From contig NZ_JBHUGF010000010.1 of NCBI RefSeq assembly GCF_042681745.1, forward strand, positions 1,488,001-1,552,000: DNA of 64,000 nt. The letters are read 5' to 3'. The translations under genes and the position numbers were made by a program. A model generated the notes under the pieces. That model was not told the DNA's origin and did not search any database. It worked only from the letters and a program-made list of their open reading frames with translations. The DNA is from Saccharibacillus nicotianae. GTDB taxonomy: Bacteria > Bacillota > Bacilli > Paenibacillales > Paenibacillaceae. This document shows positions 16,882-26,289 of the stretch, piece by piece (positions within the stretch are counted from its first letter, which is position 1; each line of letters starts with the position of its first letter).

Positions 16882-18153
16882 ATGAAAAGTAAAAAACGAC
16901 TTTGGATGACTATAGCTATTATTGTAGTATTAGCGGCTGCCGGAGTAACTGCTTATGTTCTCTGGCCTAAAGCACAAGATGAATTGGTTGTAGAACCTAC
17001 CCCTTCTATACCTGTACAAAAAGGGGAAATCACAGTATTGATCAAAGGTGCTGGATCGATCAAAGCAACCAGTCAAACCATTGTCTATGCTGATCATGAA
17101 GGTAATGTTAATCAGGTGAACGGTAAGCTGAATGAACGTGTTCAAAAAGGACAGGTCTTGTTCAATTATAAAAATAAAGACAATTCCAAAGATATCACCC
17201 AACAAACCAATACATTAAAGCAACAACAAAGTGATCTTCAAGACAAACAAGAACAATACAAACAGCTAGTGATGAATAACGCTACACCAACCGAATTAGA
17301 TACCGCTCGTCTAGGCATAGAAAAAGGGAAAGACGATATTACTGTTACTGAAACAGAAATTACTCGTCTACAAAAAGATCAAGCGGCTCCGGCTCCACTG
17401 ATTTCTCCGATTAGTGGAACGATTACCAAAATGAATATCGCTCCAGGTGGAGCAGTTAGTAGTGGCGCAGAAGCATTTACTATTGTAGATTATCAAGATT
17501 TGAGTGCTACAATTCAGGTGGATGAATTAGATGTGCTTAAGATTCATGAAGGATTAAAGGCTACACTTCAGCTAGATGCGCTACCGGGCAAAACCTATAC
17601 TGGTAAAGTATCTACGATCGCAAATGAAGGTTCGATCAAAAATGGTGTTTCTACTTTTGGTGTAACGATTCATTTAGATCAACCGGGTGAGATTAAAGCA
17701 GGTATGTCAGCACAGGCTACTCTGTTGGTTGAACAGAAAAAGAATATTCTTGTTTTACCGATCGAATCTGTTATTCAACAAGGTGATCAATATGTAGTTC
17801 AAAAAGCAAAAGTATCTGCGGGTACGCAAAATGCACAACCGGATGCTACGACTGAACAGAAAGTAACTATCGGGATTCATGATGATAGTCAAATTGAGAT
17901 TAAAAGCGGTCTAAAAGAAGGCGATCTTATCGTTATTCCTTCCAGCGATATGAGTGGACTGGGTACGACCTCACCAGATAGCAGTATGTCTGGTGGAGGC
18001 AGTGTCGATGACAGTAGTTCGGCTACAACTTCAGATAGTGGTTCAACTGACAGTAATTCAACAAATAATAGTACCTCAACCGATAATAATACTACCGATA
18101 CGAATACGGGTACATCTAGTGATAGCTCTTCTACAGGTGGTGGCACTCCATGA
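16882..18153 (+). CDS. HlyD/MacA-like membrane fusion (adaptor) protein
   Basis: Adaptor of 423 residues. There is one N-terminal membrane anchor (about 7-28), then a barrel-sandwich/lipoyl half (IKGAGSIKA..GNVNQVNGKLNERVQKGQVLF), a coiled coil rich in Gln (about 100-170), the second lipoyl half (PLISPISGTITKMNIAPGGAV) and beta-barrel domains to about 370. An unusual Ser/Thr/Asp/Gly-only tail of about 60 residues ends the protein. It belongs with MacA/YknX-type adaptors that couple to an ABC exporter. Its stop overlaps the next start in ATGA. CGGAGGAA precedes the ATG. Confidence 0.88.
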   Translation: MKSKKRLWMTIAIIVVLAAAGVTAYVLWPKAQDELVVEPTPSIPVQKGEITVLIKGAGSIKATSQTIVYADHEGNVNQVNGKLNERVQKGQVLFNYKNKDNSKDITQQTNTLKQQQSDLQDKQEQYKQLVMNNATPTELDTARLGIEKGKDDITVTETEITRLQKDQAAPAPLISPISGTITKMNIAPGGAVSSGAEAFTIVDYQDLSATIQVDELDVLKIHEGLKATLQLDALPGKTYTGKVSTIANEGSIKNGVSTFGVTIHLDQPGEIKAGMSAQATLLVEQKKNILVLPIESVIQQGDQYVVQKAKVSAGTQNAQPDATTEQKVTIGIHDDSQIEIKSGLKEGDLIVIPSSDMSGLGTTSPDSSMSGGGSVDDSSSATTSDSGSTDSNSTNNSTSTDNNTTDTNTGTSSDSSSTGGGTP

Positions 18154-18845
18154 ATAAGGAGCCACTTATACAGATTAGTCATATGAATCATGGTTATATG
18201 ATGGCAGGACAACAGATGCCTATTTTGCAAGATATCTCGATGTCTGTGCATCATGGTGAATTTGTAGCGATTATTGGCCCTTCTGGATCAGGCAAGTCTA
18301 CTTTAATGAATATGATTGGATGTCTTGATCTGCCCAATAGCGGAGAGTATATACTAGATGGTCAAAATGTGCGTAAAACGTCTGATAATCGACTCGCCAA
18401 AATTCGCAATGAGAAAATCGGTTTTATTTTTCAAAGTTTTAATCTATTGCCTAAATTATCAGCTATCGAAAATGTAGAGCTTCCTTTGATCTATCGTGGA
18501 TTGTCTTATCGAGAACGTAAACAAAGAGCGAGTCAGGCTTTGGAACAAGTAGGTTTGTATGAACGCATGTATCATCGTCCTAATCAGTTATCCGGCGGAC
18601 AACAGCAACGTGTAGCCATAGCTCGTGCGCTTGCTGGTGATCCTCCTTTATTACTGGCAGATGAACCGACAGGTGCTTTGGATACCAACACAGGTAAAGA
18701 AGTAATGCAGATGATCAAAAGTCTGAATCAACAAGGACATACGATCATTTTGATTACACATGATCTGGATATCGCTGATCAAGCCAAACGTGTAATTCGT
18801 ATTCAGAATGGCATTTTGACAGAAGATCGGAGGAATGATCAATGA
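18150..18845 (+). CDS. MacB/YknY-type ABC transporter ATP-binding protein
   Basis: ATPase of 231 residues with Walker A GPSGSGKST (about 44-52), Q-loop, signature LSGGQQQRVAIARAL (about 148-162), Walker B LLLADEPTGALD and the switch His in LITHD. These features place it in the LolD/MacB/YknY subfamily that energises mechanotransmission-type permeases rather than substrate channels. The gene overlaps both neighbours by 4 bases, so it is coupled to the adaptor and to the FtsX-like permease. The complex probably expels a peptide, antibiotic or toxic lipid, or acts in envelope stress, with control by the kinase/regulator pair encoded behind it. Confidence 0.93.
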   Translation: MNKEPLIQISHMNHGYMMAGQQMPILQDISMSVHHGEFVAIIGPSGSGKSTLMNMIGCLDLPNSGEYILDGQNVRKTSDNRLAKIRNEKIGFIFQSFNLLPKLSAIENVELPLIYRGLSYRERKQRASQALEQVGLYERMYHRPNQLSGGQQQRVAIARALAGDPPLLLADEPTGALDTNTGKEVMQMIKSLNQQGHTIILITHDLDIADQAKRVIRIQNGILTEDRRNDQ

Positions 18846-20011
18846 TCTTTTTTCAAAGTATACGTATGGCATTGCTTAGTGTAATCGGCAATAAAATCCG
18901 TTCTTTTTTGACAATGTTAGGGATTATTATAGGTGTATCTTCAGTGATTCTAGTAGTCTCTGTAGGCATGAGTTTTAACAGTCAGATTAGCGATCAATTT
19001 GGGGATATGGGAACAAATCTACTTTCGGTTACTGTGATGGGACGTGGAGTGACCAGCTCGCTGACTTACGAGGAAGTAAGTGCTTATAACCAATTGAAAG
19101 GTGTATCCGGTGTATCCCCTATCCTTTCTGGCAATGTCACTGCCAAAAATCGCAACAATAATGTCAATGTTTCATTAGAAGGTGTAACGCCTGCATATGA
19201 GCATGTTAAAGATTTTCATGTACAATCAGGACGATTTGTTCTTAATATCGATAGTCAGTACCGACAAAAAATAGCTGTGATCGGCTCCTCTACGGCAACG
19301 ACTTTATTTGGCACTGAAAATCCTGTCGGACATGATATCCGCCTTAATGGTGAAACATTCAAAATCGTAGGTTTGTTGCAAAGTAAAGGTACAAGCTTAA
19401 TGGGTTCCAATGATGAGAAAATTCTAATTCCACTTGCTACAGCAGAGCGCTTTTTACAGACTAAAGGTATTCAGACTTTTGAAGTCAAAACGGTAACCGA
19501 ACAGGATATTCCTACAGTCAAAGAACAAATTGCTGCTAGTCTTGAACAGAAATTTAAAGATCCTTCAGCCTACGATATATTTGATGCTCAAGAAATGATC
19601 AAATCTATGGAAAAAACCAATGCATTGATGTCAGCATCTCTAGCAGGGATCGCAGGTATTTCACTGATTGTAGGTGGCATCGGAATTATGAATATTATGA
19701 TTGTATCTGTAAATGAACGGACTCGTGAGATCGGTATTCGCAAAGCGATTGGTGCTAAAAAGAGTAATATTTTGATCCAATTTATGATCGAATCGATATT
19801 TCTTAGTACGCTTGGCGGATTGCTTGGTATCGGGGTCGGTATAGGGCTCGTGTGGGTGGCGGGTAAATTCACACCATTTCCGATTCAATATGCATGGAAT
19901 ATGGTTACGATCTCATTCGCATTTTCATTTGTGATTGGTGTTCTATTTGGCATTATTCCTGCTAATAAAGCTGCACGTTTACGCCCTATTTATGCGCTTC
20001 GTACAGACTAA
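18842..20011 (+). CDS. MacB/YknZ-type ABC transporter permease
   Basis: Permease of 389 residues with the family layout: TM1 at about 17-40 (MLGIIIGVSSVILVVSVG), a large extracellular MacB_PCD-type domain to about 265, then three C-terminal helices of the FtsX fold. The conserved REIGIRKAIGAKKSNIL loop contacts the ATPase. It matches YknZ/MacB-type permeases. The start overlaps the ATPase stop in ATGA. The export complex would be adaptor plus ATPase plus permease dimer, together with the secreted repeat protein of the same operon. The substrate cannot be told from sequence. Confidence 0.92.
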   Translation: MIFFQSIRMALLSVIGNKIRSFLTMLGIIIGVSSVILVVSVGMSFNSQISDQFGDMGTNLLSVTVMGRGVTSSLTYEEVSAYNQLKGVSGVSPILSGNVTAKNRNNNVNVSLEGVTPAYEHVKDFHVQSGRFVLNIDSQYRQKIAVIGSSTATTLFGTENPVGHDIRLNGETFKIVGLLQSKGTSLMGSNDEKILIPLATAERFLQTKGIQTFEVKTVTEQDIPTVKEQIAASLEQKFKDPSAYDIFDAQEMIKSMEKTNALMSASLAGIAGISLIVGGIGIMNIMIVSVNERTREIGIRKAIGAKKSNILIQFMIESIFLSTLGGLLGIGVGIGLVWVAGKFTPFPIQYAWNMVTISFAFSFVIGVLFGIIPANKAARLRPIYALRTD

Positions 20012-20062
20012 ATGCTACAACACATTCGTTATTACTTATCTATTATCGAAGGAGTACGCGGT

Positions 20063-21532
20063 ATGACTATTAAACAACGCTTGATCATTTCTAATATTTT
20101 GATGATTGTCATACCTGTACTGATTTCAGCCATTATTATCGGAGCCGGACAATATGTATCTTACCAATATTGGAAAATGAAATACGATAATGAAAGCTCT
20201 ATCTATGATGTACCGGAGAAAATCACTTCTGTCGCTACCGAACTAATCCAAAATCCACAAAACCAGAAAATGGCTGAAAAGCAGCAATTAGAAGATTATT
20301 TACAAAAGCATTCGATGAGGCTGACAGTGCACGATTATAACACTCGTGTTCCCCTATTAAATATGGGAAAACTGACGATCGATGCTAATGATAAAATGAT
20401 GACAGCGATCTGGTCTTTGAACGGAGAAGGTAGTATTTATCTTGCCGAAGAAGATGTGTATAGCAAAAAAGTAACCGTCGATAATAAAACCTATGTGATT
20501 TCCACATTTGATTCGTTTCATGAGAATGGTACAAATGATGATAGTTACTATAGTCGGTATCAGATGTTAATCACACTGTTTATGATTTTATTTGGAGTCG
20601 GCATTATTGTAACTATCTTTTTTACCAATCGGTTTCTAACTTATTTTGTGTTCAAGCGGATTAGTCAACCACTGAATACATTGGTAGCAGGCGTTCAGCA
20701 GATTAGAGATGGTAATCTAGATACACGTATTCAATATGAGAGCAAAGATGAATTTGCAGCAGTCTGTCATGATTTTAATGATATGGCATTGCAATTGAAG
20801 CAGTCGATGCAATTGATTCAGCGTCAGGAAGAAAGTCGTAAAGAACTACTTGCTAGTATCTCACATGATCTGCGTTCTCCACTCACTTCGATTCGTGCGT
20901 ATTCAGAAGGGCTGTTAGATGGAGTAGCTAACACCCCGGAAGCTCAGCATAAGTACATTACTATGATTCAGACCAAAGCAAGAGATATTGATCGGATGGT
21001 TGCCAAAATCTTTCTATTTTCCAAAATGGATCTAGGTCATGATCCGCATGATCCTGAATGGTTAGATGTGAATTATGAATTAGAATCGCTTGTAAAAGCA
21101 ACTGCGGAAGAATATCGCAGTAAAGGTCTGTATATCACTACTTCATTTTCACAACAGACTGCTATAATTTTTGCAGATCAGTTGCAATTGGATAGCATTT
21201 TCACGAATATTGTAGAAAATAGCTTAAAGTACAAGTATAAAGAACGTGGATGGGTGCATATCGAGACTAATGTAGATGATGATCAGCTCACTATTTGTAT
21301 TACCGACGATGGCCCGGGTGTTCCTGATGAGTCATTGCCGCAACTATTTGATTTATTTTATCGGAGTGATCCTTCGCGTAATAATCCTAATAAAGGTAGC
21401 GGGCTTGGCTTAGCTATTACTGCCAAAGCAGTGGAACGCATGGGTGGAACGATTCGGGCAATGCATGCGTCATCAGGTGGTCTACAGATTAAAATTCAAC
21501 TTCCATTGATTAATCAGGAGGAAGTACAATGA
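20063..21532 (+). CDS. Sensor histidine kinase of the ABC-export operon
   Basis: Membrane kinase of 489 residues. The ATG at 20063 is preferred because GAAGGAG lies 8 bases upstream; an ATG directly after the permease stop (20012) has no site of its own. TM1 is at about 10-33 and TM2 at about 170-195, with an extracellular sensor of roughly 135 residues between them. HAMP (about 197-250) and HisKA with LLASISHDLRSPLTS (the phospho-acceptor His follows SIS) come next, then a HATPase domain with DDGPGVP and GSGLGLAI. Its stop overlaps the regulator start in ATGA. A kinase encoded behind its transporter genes usually reports transporter load or envelope damage. Confidence 0.88.
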   Translation: MTIKQRLIISNILMIVIPVLISAIIIGAGQYVSYQYWKMKYDNESSIYDVPEKITSVATELIQNPQNQKMAEKQQLEDYLQKHSMRLTVHDYNTRVPLLNMGKLTIDANDKMMTAIWSLNGEGSIYLAEEDVYSKKVTVDNKTYVISTFDSFHENGTNDDSYYSRYQMLITLFMILFGVGIIVTIFFTNRFLTYFVFKRISQPLNTLVAGVQQIRDGNLDTRIQYESKDEFAAVCHDFNDMALQLKQSMQLIQRQEESRKELLASISHDLRSPLTSIRAYSEGLLDGVANTPEAQHKYITMIQTKARDIDRMVAKIFLFSKMDLGHDPHDPEWLDVNYELESLVKATAEEYRSKGLYITTSFSQQTAIIFADQLQLDSIFTNIVENSLKYKYKERGWVHIETNVDDDQLTICITDDGPGVPDESLPQLFDLFYRSDPSRNNPNKGSGLGLAITAKAVERMGGTIRAMHASSGGLQIKIQLPLINQEEVQ

Positions 21533-22221
21533 GAAAAATACTAATTATAGAAGACGATGAAGCGATAGCATCGATTGAACGGGACTATCTTGAAATCAAT
21601 CATTTTGCAGTTGAGATTGCAGACAATGGACTGACCGGTGCAGAAAAAGCTTTGTCTGAACCTTACGATCTGATTTTGCTTGATCTTATGCTACCGGGTG
21701 AAGATGGATTTTCAGTATGTCGTCGCTTGCGTGAAAAGCTGGATATACCTATTCTAATGGTCACAGCCAAGCAAGAAGATATCGATAAGATTCGCGGATT
21801 AGGATTAGGGGCAGATGACTATATTGTCAAACCATTTTCTCCGAATGAATTAGTAGCGAGAGTAAAGTCGAATCTGGCTCAATATGATCGAATCAAAGGA
21901 AAACCGGATCATCATAGAAATAGTCATATCGAAATTGGTTCTTTTGTTATTAATACACAGGCTCATCGGGCATATCTACATGGCAAAGAACTAGAGTTGA
22001 AGAAAAAAGAATTTGATCTGCTCCACTTTCTGATCGTACATGCTAACAATGTATTTAGTAAAGAAACGCTTTATGAGCGTATATGGGGATTTGAATCGGT
22101 TGGTGATAACGCTACTGTAGCTGTTCATATCAATCGACTACGCGAAAAAACAGAAGAAGATCCTGGTAATCCTCGCTATATTCAGACAGTATGGGGTGTA
22201 GGCTATCGCTTTCAACCTTGA
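21529..22221 (+). CDS. OmpR-family response regulator of the ABC-export operon
   Basis: Response regulator of 230 residues. The receiver domain has Asp9/Asp10, phospho-acceptor Asp52 (LILLDLMLPGEDG) and Lys in IVKPFSPNE; the C-terminal winged helix (about 130-228) ends with the GVGYRF motif. It is the last gene of the six-gene unit, overlaps the kinase by 4 bases and is followed by a strong terminator. Autoregulation of the whole operon from a promoter before 14081 is likely but no operator was identified there. Confidence 0.9.
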   Translation: MRKILIIEDDEAIASIERDYLEINHFAVEIADNGLTGAEKALSEPYDLILLDLMLPGEDGFSVCRRLREKLDIPILMVTAKQEDIDKIRGLGLGADDYIVKPFSPNELVARVKSNLAQYDRIKGKPDHHRNSHIEIGSFVINTQAHRAYLHGKELELKKKEFDLLHFLIVHANNVFSKETLYERIWGFESVGDNATVAVHINRLREKTEEDPGNPRYIQTVWGVGYRFQP

Positions 22222-22254
22222 GTACAACAGATCAAATCTATTATAGTTAGCACA

Positions 22255-22294
22255 AAAAGGGAGAAGCCATCATATAAGATGGCTTCTCCCTTTT
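22255..22294 (+). terminator. Rho-independent terminator after the ABC-export operon
   Basis: A perfect 17-base stem (AAAAGGGAGAAGCCATC pairing with GATGGCTTCTCCCTTTT) with a 6-base loop lies 33 bases past the response-regulator stop. Confidence 0.9.
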
Positions 22295-22390
22295 GAATGT
22301 TATGCTGCTATTCAAGCTTGTACCGTCTATCATTTTGTTGCACTATGATTTACTGATCAGTCTGGTATAAAGCTGAAAATCAACTCTTAT

Positions 22391-23494
22391 TTAAAGATAC
22401 TGACGTTCACCTGTTTGCGCAGATTTTTGGATAGCATCAATTAGCTTGTGCACTTTGACTGCATCTGCAAAATTCGATACCAACGATGTTCCTTCTTGAA
22501 TATCTTGCGCAAATGCGCGATACACTTGAGCGATATTTAATACCATGCCAGAGTCATCTTGCAGAGAATCCGGTGCAGAATAATAGGTATCAGGGATCGT
22601 TAGCTCTTGTAGCTCGGCGTCAGCAGAACTTGCTCCTAATAAATCATGTGATCCAAATTGAATAGTCATTGGTGCATGCAAAACAATCGTACCCTGATCA
22701 CCAAAGATTTCAATAGTCACTCCTGTTTGATGTTTGACTCCTCCTTGAATATGAATACTTGCTGCTGCTCCATTTGTTAATTTGCCTGTGACTAGAATTT
22801 GATCATCTGTTGTTTTTTCGATTACTTTTTGGATATCTTCTAATTCTACTTCTGCATACTGTTGCGCTGTTGTCGCTGAAAGTTCTGCAAAGTCTCCAAC
22901 CATATAAGTGAATGCATCTATATTATGTCCACCTACGATTGTCAACAAATTCCCTCCATATGTGTGATCAAACAAATAGGCTGTCGATTTATCAGCTTTG
23001 CCCCCCATACCTTGCATAGAGACTTTTAGTTGAGCAGACAATACTTTTCCTACATATCCTTCTTTCAACAACTCTTTTACATACTTAATGGCTGGAGCTT
23101 GTCTTGCTTGTAATCCTATCGCAGTTGGAATCTGATGCTCTTCTACCCATTGTTGCATTTCAATAGCTTCTTCTGTTGTAGATCCTAGCGGCCATTCGCT
23201 ATAAATCGGCTTTCCAGCAGGAATAACCGTTTTGACGGCATGATAATGCTCTTTCACATTGATACTCACGACGACCATATCTACATCAGGATGTTGAGCC
23301 AACTCTTCAATTTGATCAAAACCATGAGTAGCTTTAAAAGCTTCAGCACTTTTTGCAGCACTTTCTTTGTTACTTGTAGCTACTGCGGTTAACTCATATT
23401 CTTCAAGATGCTGAACTGCGGGAATATGTGTACTATTTGCCCATCCATTATTCACCGATCCGCCAATAATACCTACTCTTATTTTTTTAGTCAT
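22391..23494 (-). CDS. Gfo/Idh/MocA-family oxidoreductase
   Basis: NAD(P)-dependent dehydrogenase-like protein of 367 residues. The N-terminal Rossmann domain (about 4-125) has GIIGGSVNNGW and the family segment SEWPLGSTTEEA at the EKP position (the usual catalytic-loop Lys is replaced: SEWP). The C-terminal GFO_IDH_MocA domain follows, with GGNLLTIVGGHNIDAF carrying the usual active-site His region. The family oxidises or reduces sugars, inositols and related alcohols; the altered EKP motif makes the exact chemistry uncertain. CAAAGGAG precedes the ATG. It starts 69 bases behind the flavin monooxygenase gene and is probably its operon partner. Confidence 0.86.
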   Translation of the reverse strand: MTKKIRVGIIGGSVNNGWANSTHIPAVQHLEEYELTAVATSNKESAAKSAEAFKATHGFDQIEELAQHPDVDMVVVSINVKEHYHAVKTVIPAGKPIYSEWPLGSTTEEAIEMQQWVEEHQIPTAIGLQARQAPAIKYVKELLKEGYVGKVLSAQLKVSMQGMGGKADKSTAYLFDHTYGGNLLTIVGGHNIDAFTYMVGDFAELSATTAQQYAEVELEDIQKVIEKTTDDQILVTGKLTNGAAASIHIQGGVKHQTGVTIEIFGDQGTIVLHAPMTIQFGSHDLLGASSADAELQELTIPDTYYSAPDSLQDDSGMVLNIAQVYRAFAQDIQEGTSLVSNFADAVKVHKLIDAIQKSAQTGERQYL

Positions 23495-23563
23495 ATCTGC
23501 GATCTCCTTTGTGTTCCATGATTAAATATATACATTCCTACATCTACCTATTACACGTTAATC

Positions 23564-24895
23564 TTACTTTTGCACTCCATATTGATAAGGAACTGCCATA
23601 TTTTCACGCAATGTATTGCCTTCGTATTCATTATGAAATATACCACGTTCTTGTAAAATAGGGATAACTAGATGTACAAAATCAGCTACTCCATCAAATG
23701 AAGCATCAGGTACAATCGAAAATCCATCACATGCACCCGCCAGAAACCATTCTTCTAAAAAGTCAGCTACTTGTACAGGTGTACCAGCAACTACAGGATG
23801 GTAATTGATAACTCCATGAGCAAGTACATCTCGAACAGACAAACCTTGTTGTAGCAATTGTAATGCTTTGGGCGAACGCGGATCCATTGGGCTAGCATAA
23901 GCACGTTGAAGCAATTGCGGTGCTAACGGCTGATCGATATCTATCGAATGTACAGATAGCGGTAGATTGATCATCGATCCCAGATAACTAACTCGGCCTG
24001 GAATCTCTTCAGGATTAAAATCCATAAGCTGTTTGCGACGCATCAGCGCTTCTTCTTCTGTAGCTCCTAGTGAGAACATAAACCCTGCAAACATTTTAAT
24101 ATCATCAGGGTTGCGACCGAATTGTGCAGCACTTTGCCGAATAGTCTGTCTATATTCTTGTGCAGATTCGATATCATAAGGATTAGCATATACACCAGAA
24201 GCGAATCTACCTGCCAGTTCTAATCCTTCTTGTCCCCCTCCTGCTTGAAAAATAACCGGCTGTCCTTGTTCGGATGGAGGAATAGGCAATGGCCCACGAG
24301 TCGCATAATATTCCCCTTGCAAATGAACGGGTTGAATTTTATCCATATCTGCAAATTGACCTGTCTCTACATCCAATGTCCAAGCATCTTCTTGCCAGCT
24401 TCCCCATAAAGCTTGTACTATTTCTATCGCCTCATGAGCTTTTTCGTATCGTTCTTGACGATTAACAGGCTTGCTTCCAAAGTTAGCTGCAACATTTGGA
24501 TCGGATGTTGTCACCGCATTCCATCCTACCCGACCATGACTGATCACATCTAATGCTTTGAATTGACGTGCTAGATTATACGGATAATTAAAAGTGGTCG
24601 ATAAGGTAGCCACAAGCCCAATATGCTTCGTTTCTCTAGCAACAGCCATTAAGGCTAACATCGGGTCCATCGGAAACATAGGTGTCTTAGTACTCAAGCT
24701 ACTTGTTAATGCTGGTGTATCTGCAATAAAAATCATTTGAAACTTGCCTTGCTCGGCTAATTTCGCACGTTCTACATAACTATCTATATTTGTATAAGCG
24801 GCTGGATCAGCACCTGGCATTCTCCATGCGTTAAATTCAGCCCCATATCCTGAAACCATTTGTAAAGATAACTGCATTTGTTTTTTCTGTTCCAT
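23564..24895 (-). CDS. LLM-class flavin-dependent monooxygenase (NtaA/SnaA/DszA type)
   Basis: TIM-barrel flavoprotein of 443 residues. The ATG at 24895 follows AAAGGAAG; an open frame continues upstream to 25075 but crosses the MarR stop region and has no site. Hallmarks are SGYGAEFNAWRMPGADP near the N-terminus, HIGLVATLSTTFNYPYNLARQF, the GRVGWNAVTTSDPNVAANFG segment and the GQPVIFQAGGGQEG stretch. The family uses FMNH2 from a partner reductase to oxygenate aromatics, aminopolycarboxylates or sulfur compounds. Its own promoter carries the palindrome TTAGC-N2-GCTAA at 24913-24924. The upstream gene encodes a MarR protein, and a nitroreductase lies beyond; together they look like a xenobiotic-response group. 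Confidence 0.88.
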   Translation of the reverse strand: MEQKKQMQLSLQMVSGYGAEFNAWRMPGADPAAYTNIDSYVERAKLAEQGKFQMIFIADTPALTSSLSTKTPMFPMDPMLALMAVARETKHIGLVATLSTTFNYPYNLARQFKALDVISHGRVGWNAVTTSDPNVAANFGSKPVNRQERYEKAHEAIEIVQALWGSWQEDAWTLDVETGQFADMDKIQPVHLQGEYYATRGPLPIPPSEQGQPVIFQAGGGQEGLELAGRFASGVYANPYDIESAQEYRQTIRQSAAQFGRNPDDIKMFAGFMFSLGATEEEALMRRKQLMDFNPEEIPGRVSYLGSMINLPLSVHSIDIDQPLAPQLLQRAYASPMDPRSPKALQLLQQGLSVRDVLAHGVINYHPVVAGTPVQVADFLEEWFLAGACDGFSIVPDASFDGVADFVHLVIPILQERGIFHNEYEGNTLRENMAVPYQYGVQK

Positions 24896-24912
24896 ATTTA
24901 TCTTCCTTTTAC

Positions 24913-24924
24913 TTAGCAGGCTAA
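24913..24924 (-). promoter_or_regulatory. Palindromic operator TTAGC-N2-GCTAA before the flavin monooxygenase gene
   Basis: A perfect 5-2-5 palindrome (spacer AG) abuts a -10-like TATAAT on the minus strand, 18 bases upstream of the monooxygenase start. Same architecture as the other three copies. Confidence 0.68.
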
Positions 24925-24975
24925 TTATATTTTGAAATAAAAAGATGAATGTAAAATGTATGAAGGAAGAACAAC

Positions 24976-25413
24976 TTATGATAAGTTGCTCTCCATTTGT
25001 CTTAAAATCCTTCTCAAAAACACACGTTCTTCTGGAAAAATAGAGTCTAGCAATTTTTCTTGTTGTTCTTTCCATTTCTGATCTACTGGTTTTTGCAACA
25101 ATTTTCCTTCATCTGTTAGAAAAATTCGCATCACGCGAGCATCATGTTCATCACGTTTACGATATATAAATCCATTTTGTTCAAGAGATTTGACCATATT
25201 GGTTACAGTAGGTGGCTCGCATTTTAAATGCTCACATAATTGCATCTGTGTAATACCATCCCCTAGCCATAATCGATGTAGCAATTTATCTTGACCCGCA
25301 TAAAGATTAATTTGTCTTAAAGACTCATTGTAGTCTCGACGCATTTGGGAAGAGACACGATCTAACGATTCACGAATATCACAATCTACTTGATTTTTGA
25401 CCGGTTCGTTCAT
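24976..25413 (-). CDS. MarR-family transcriptional regulator of a TTAGC-N2-GCTAA regulon
   Basis: Regulator of 145 residues. The winged helix-turn-helix is clear (GITQMQLCEHLKCEPPTVTNMVKSLEQNGFI, wing KRDEHDARVMRIFLTDEG). Cys residues in the recognition-helix region (LCEHLKCEP) could be redox-sensitive, as in some MarR/OhrR proteins; this is inference. Its own promoter is excellent (TTGACA, 17 bases, TATATT), and the -10 element runs directly into the palindrome TTAGC-N2-GCTAA, so autorepression is likely. Identical palindromes precede the monooxygenase, nitroreductase and distant Bcr/CflA pump genes, making this protein the best candidate to control all four. Confidence 0.87.
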   Translation of the reverse strand: MNEPVKNQVDCDIRESLDRVSSQMRRDYNESLRQINLYAGQDKLLHRLWLGDGITQMQLCEHLKCEPPTVTNMVKSLEQNGFIYRKRDEHDARVMRIFLTDEGKLLQKPVDQKWKEQQEKLLDSIFPEERVFLRRILRQMESNLS

Positions 25414-25445
25414 CTATTCATCATTCCTTATTTCTTCAATAGTCA

Positions 25446-25485
25446 TTAGCGGGCTAAATATAGCATGAAGAAATTAATGTGTCAA
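25446..25485 (-). promoter_or_regulatory. Promoter and palindromic operator of the MarR gene
   Basis: On the minus strand the -35 element TTGACA (25480-25485), a 17-base spacer and the -10 element TATATT (25457-25462) form a near-consensus sigma-A promoter. The palindrome TTAGC-N2-GCTAA (25446-25457) overlaps the last -10 base and the expected start point, a classic repressor position. Confidence 0.75.
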
Positions 25486-25504
25486 TTGACTTCAAGAGCG
25501 ACAT

Positions 25505-26245
25505 TTATTTTTTAGCGTATCCCATTTTGTTCATATAATTCAACATATCTGGCAGGATACTTCTTTGTAGATGATCATGAATATGATCGCTCCATCCTTT
25601 GACTGTTTTCGCAGTGAATGGCGCTCTAATTGGACGATCAGCATAGTATTTTTTCATTGTGTTATCATAAATAGACAATTTTTCTTTGTCTAACGGTTGG
25701 TATTTATTTTCAAACAGTACCATCGATTTGGGTAAGCGCGGTTTGAGTTCTGCTTTCTCTTCGGCTGGAACACCAATACATAATCCTACTGCTGGAATAA
25801 CGTATTTAGGCAACTGCAACACTTGCGATAGTTTCTCAATATTTAGCTTGACTCCACCGATGTACACGCCACCAAGCCCCATCGATTCTGCTGCTGTCAA
25901 AGCATTTTGTGCCATAAGTCCAGCATCTACTAAACCTATCGTTAGAAATTCGATATATTCTATATCTACTTCAGGAGCAATTTCATGATTCCGATTAAAG
26001 TCTGAACAGAACACCCAAAATTCTGCTGCTTCACCGATATAAGGTTGATGACCACAAAGTTCCATCACTTCTTTACGAAGCTCAGGCTCTGTAACGCGAA
26101 TAATAGATACTGCTTGTAAAAGACTAAACGATGATGTTTGAATAGCTGCTTGAAAAATAGCGTCTATCTGCTCTTCGGTTAATGGTTGATTGGTGTACGA
26201 ACGTACAGATGAATGGTTATGAAGTAATTCTAATGTTTTATTCAA
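25505..26245 (-). CDS. NADPH-dependent nitroreductase (NfsA/NfrA family)
   Basis: FMN-dependent oxidoreductase of 246 residues. The family start LLHNHSSVRSYTNQPLTEEQ contains the Arg/Ser FMN contacts, and LGGVYIGGVKLN with the VPAVGLCIG-type strand (here VIPAVGLCIGVPAE) is characteristic of the NfsA/NfrA1 group. Such enzymes reduce nitroaromatics, quinones or free FMN and could supply FMNH2 to the neighbouring flavin monooxygenase; that link is inferred. Its promoter region carries the shared palindrome at 26290-26301 next to TATATT. It is divergent from the HxlR-type regulator gene. Confidence 0.9.
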   Translation of the reverse strand: MNKTLELLHNHSSVRSYTNQPLTEEQIDAIFQAAIQTSSFSLLQAVSIIRVTEPELRKEVMELCGHQPYIGEAAEFWVFCSDFNRNHEIAPEVDIEYIEFLTIGLVDAGLMAQNALTAAESMGLGGVYIGGVKLNIEKLSQVLQLPKYVIPAVGLCIGVPAEEKAELKPRLPKSMVLFENKYQPLDKEKLSIYDNTMKKYYADRPIRAPFTAKTVKGWSDHIHDHLQRSILPDMLNYMNKMGYAKK

Positions 26246-26289
26246 GTATATTCTCTCCTCTAATAGTTATAGATATGTTACAATATTAC

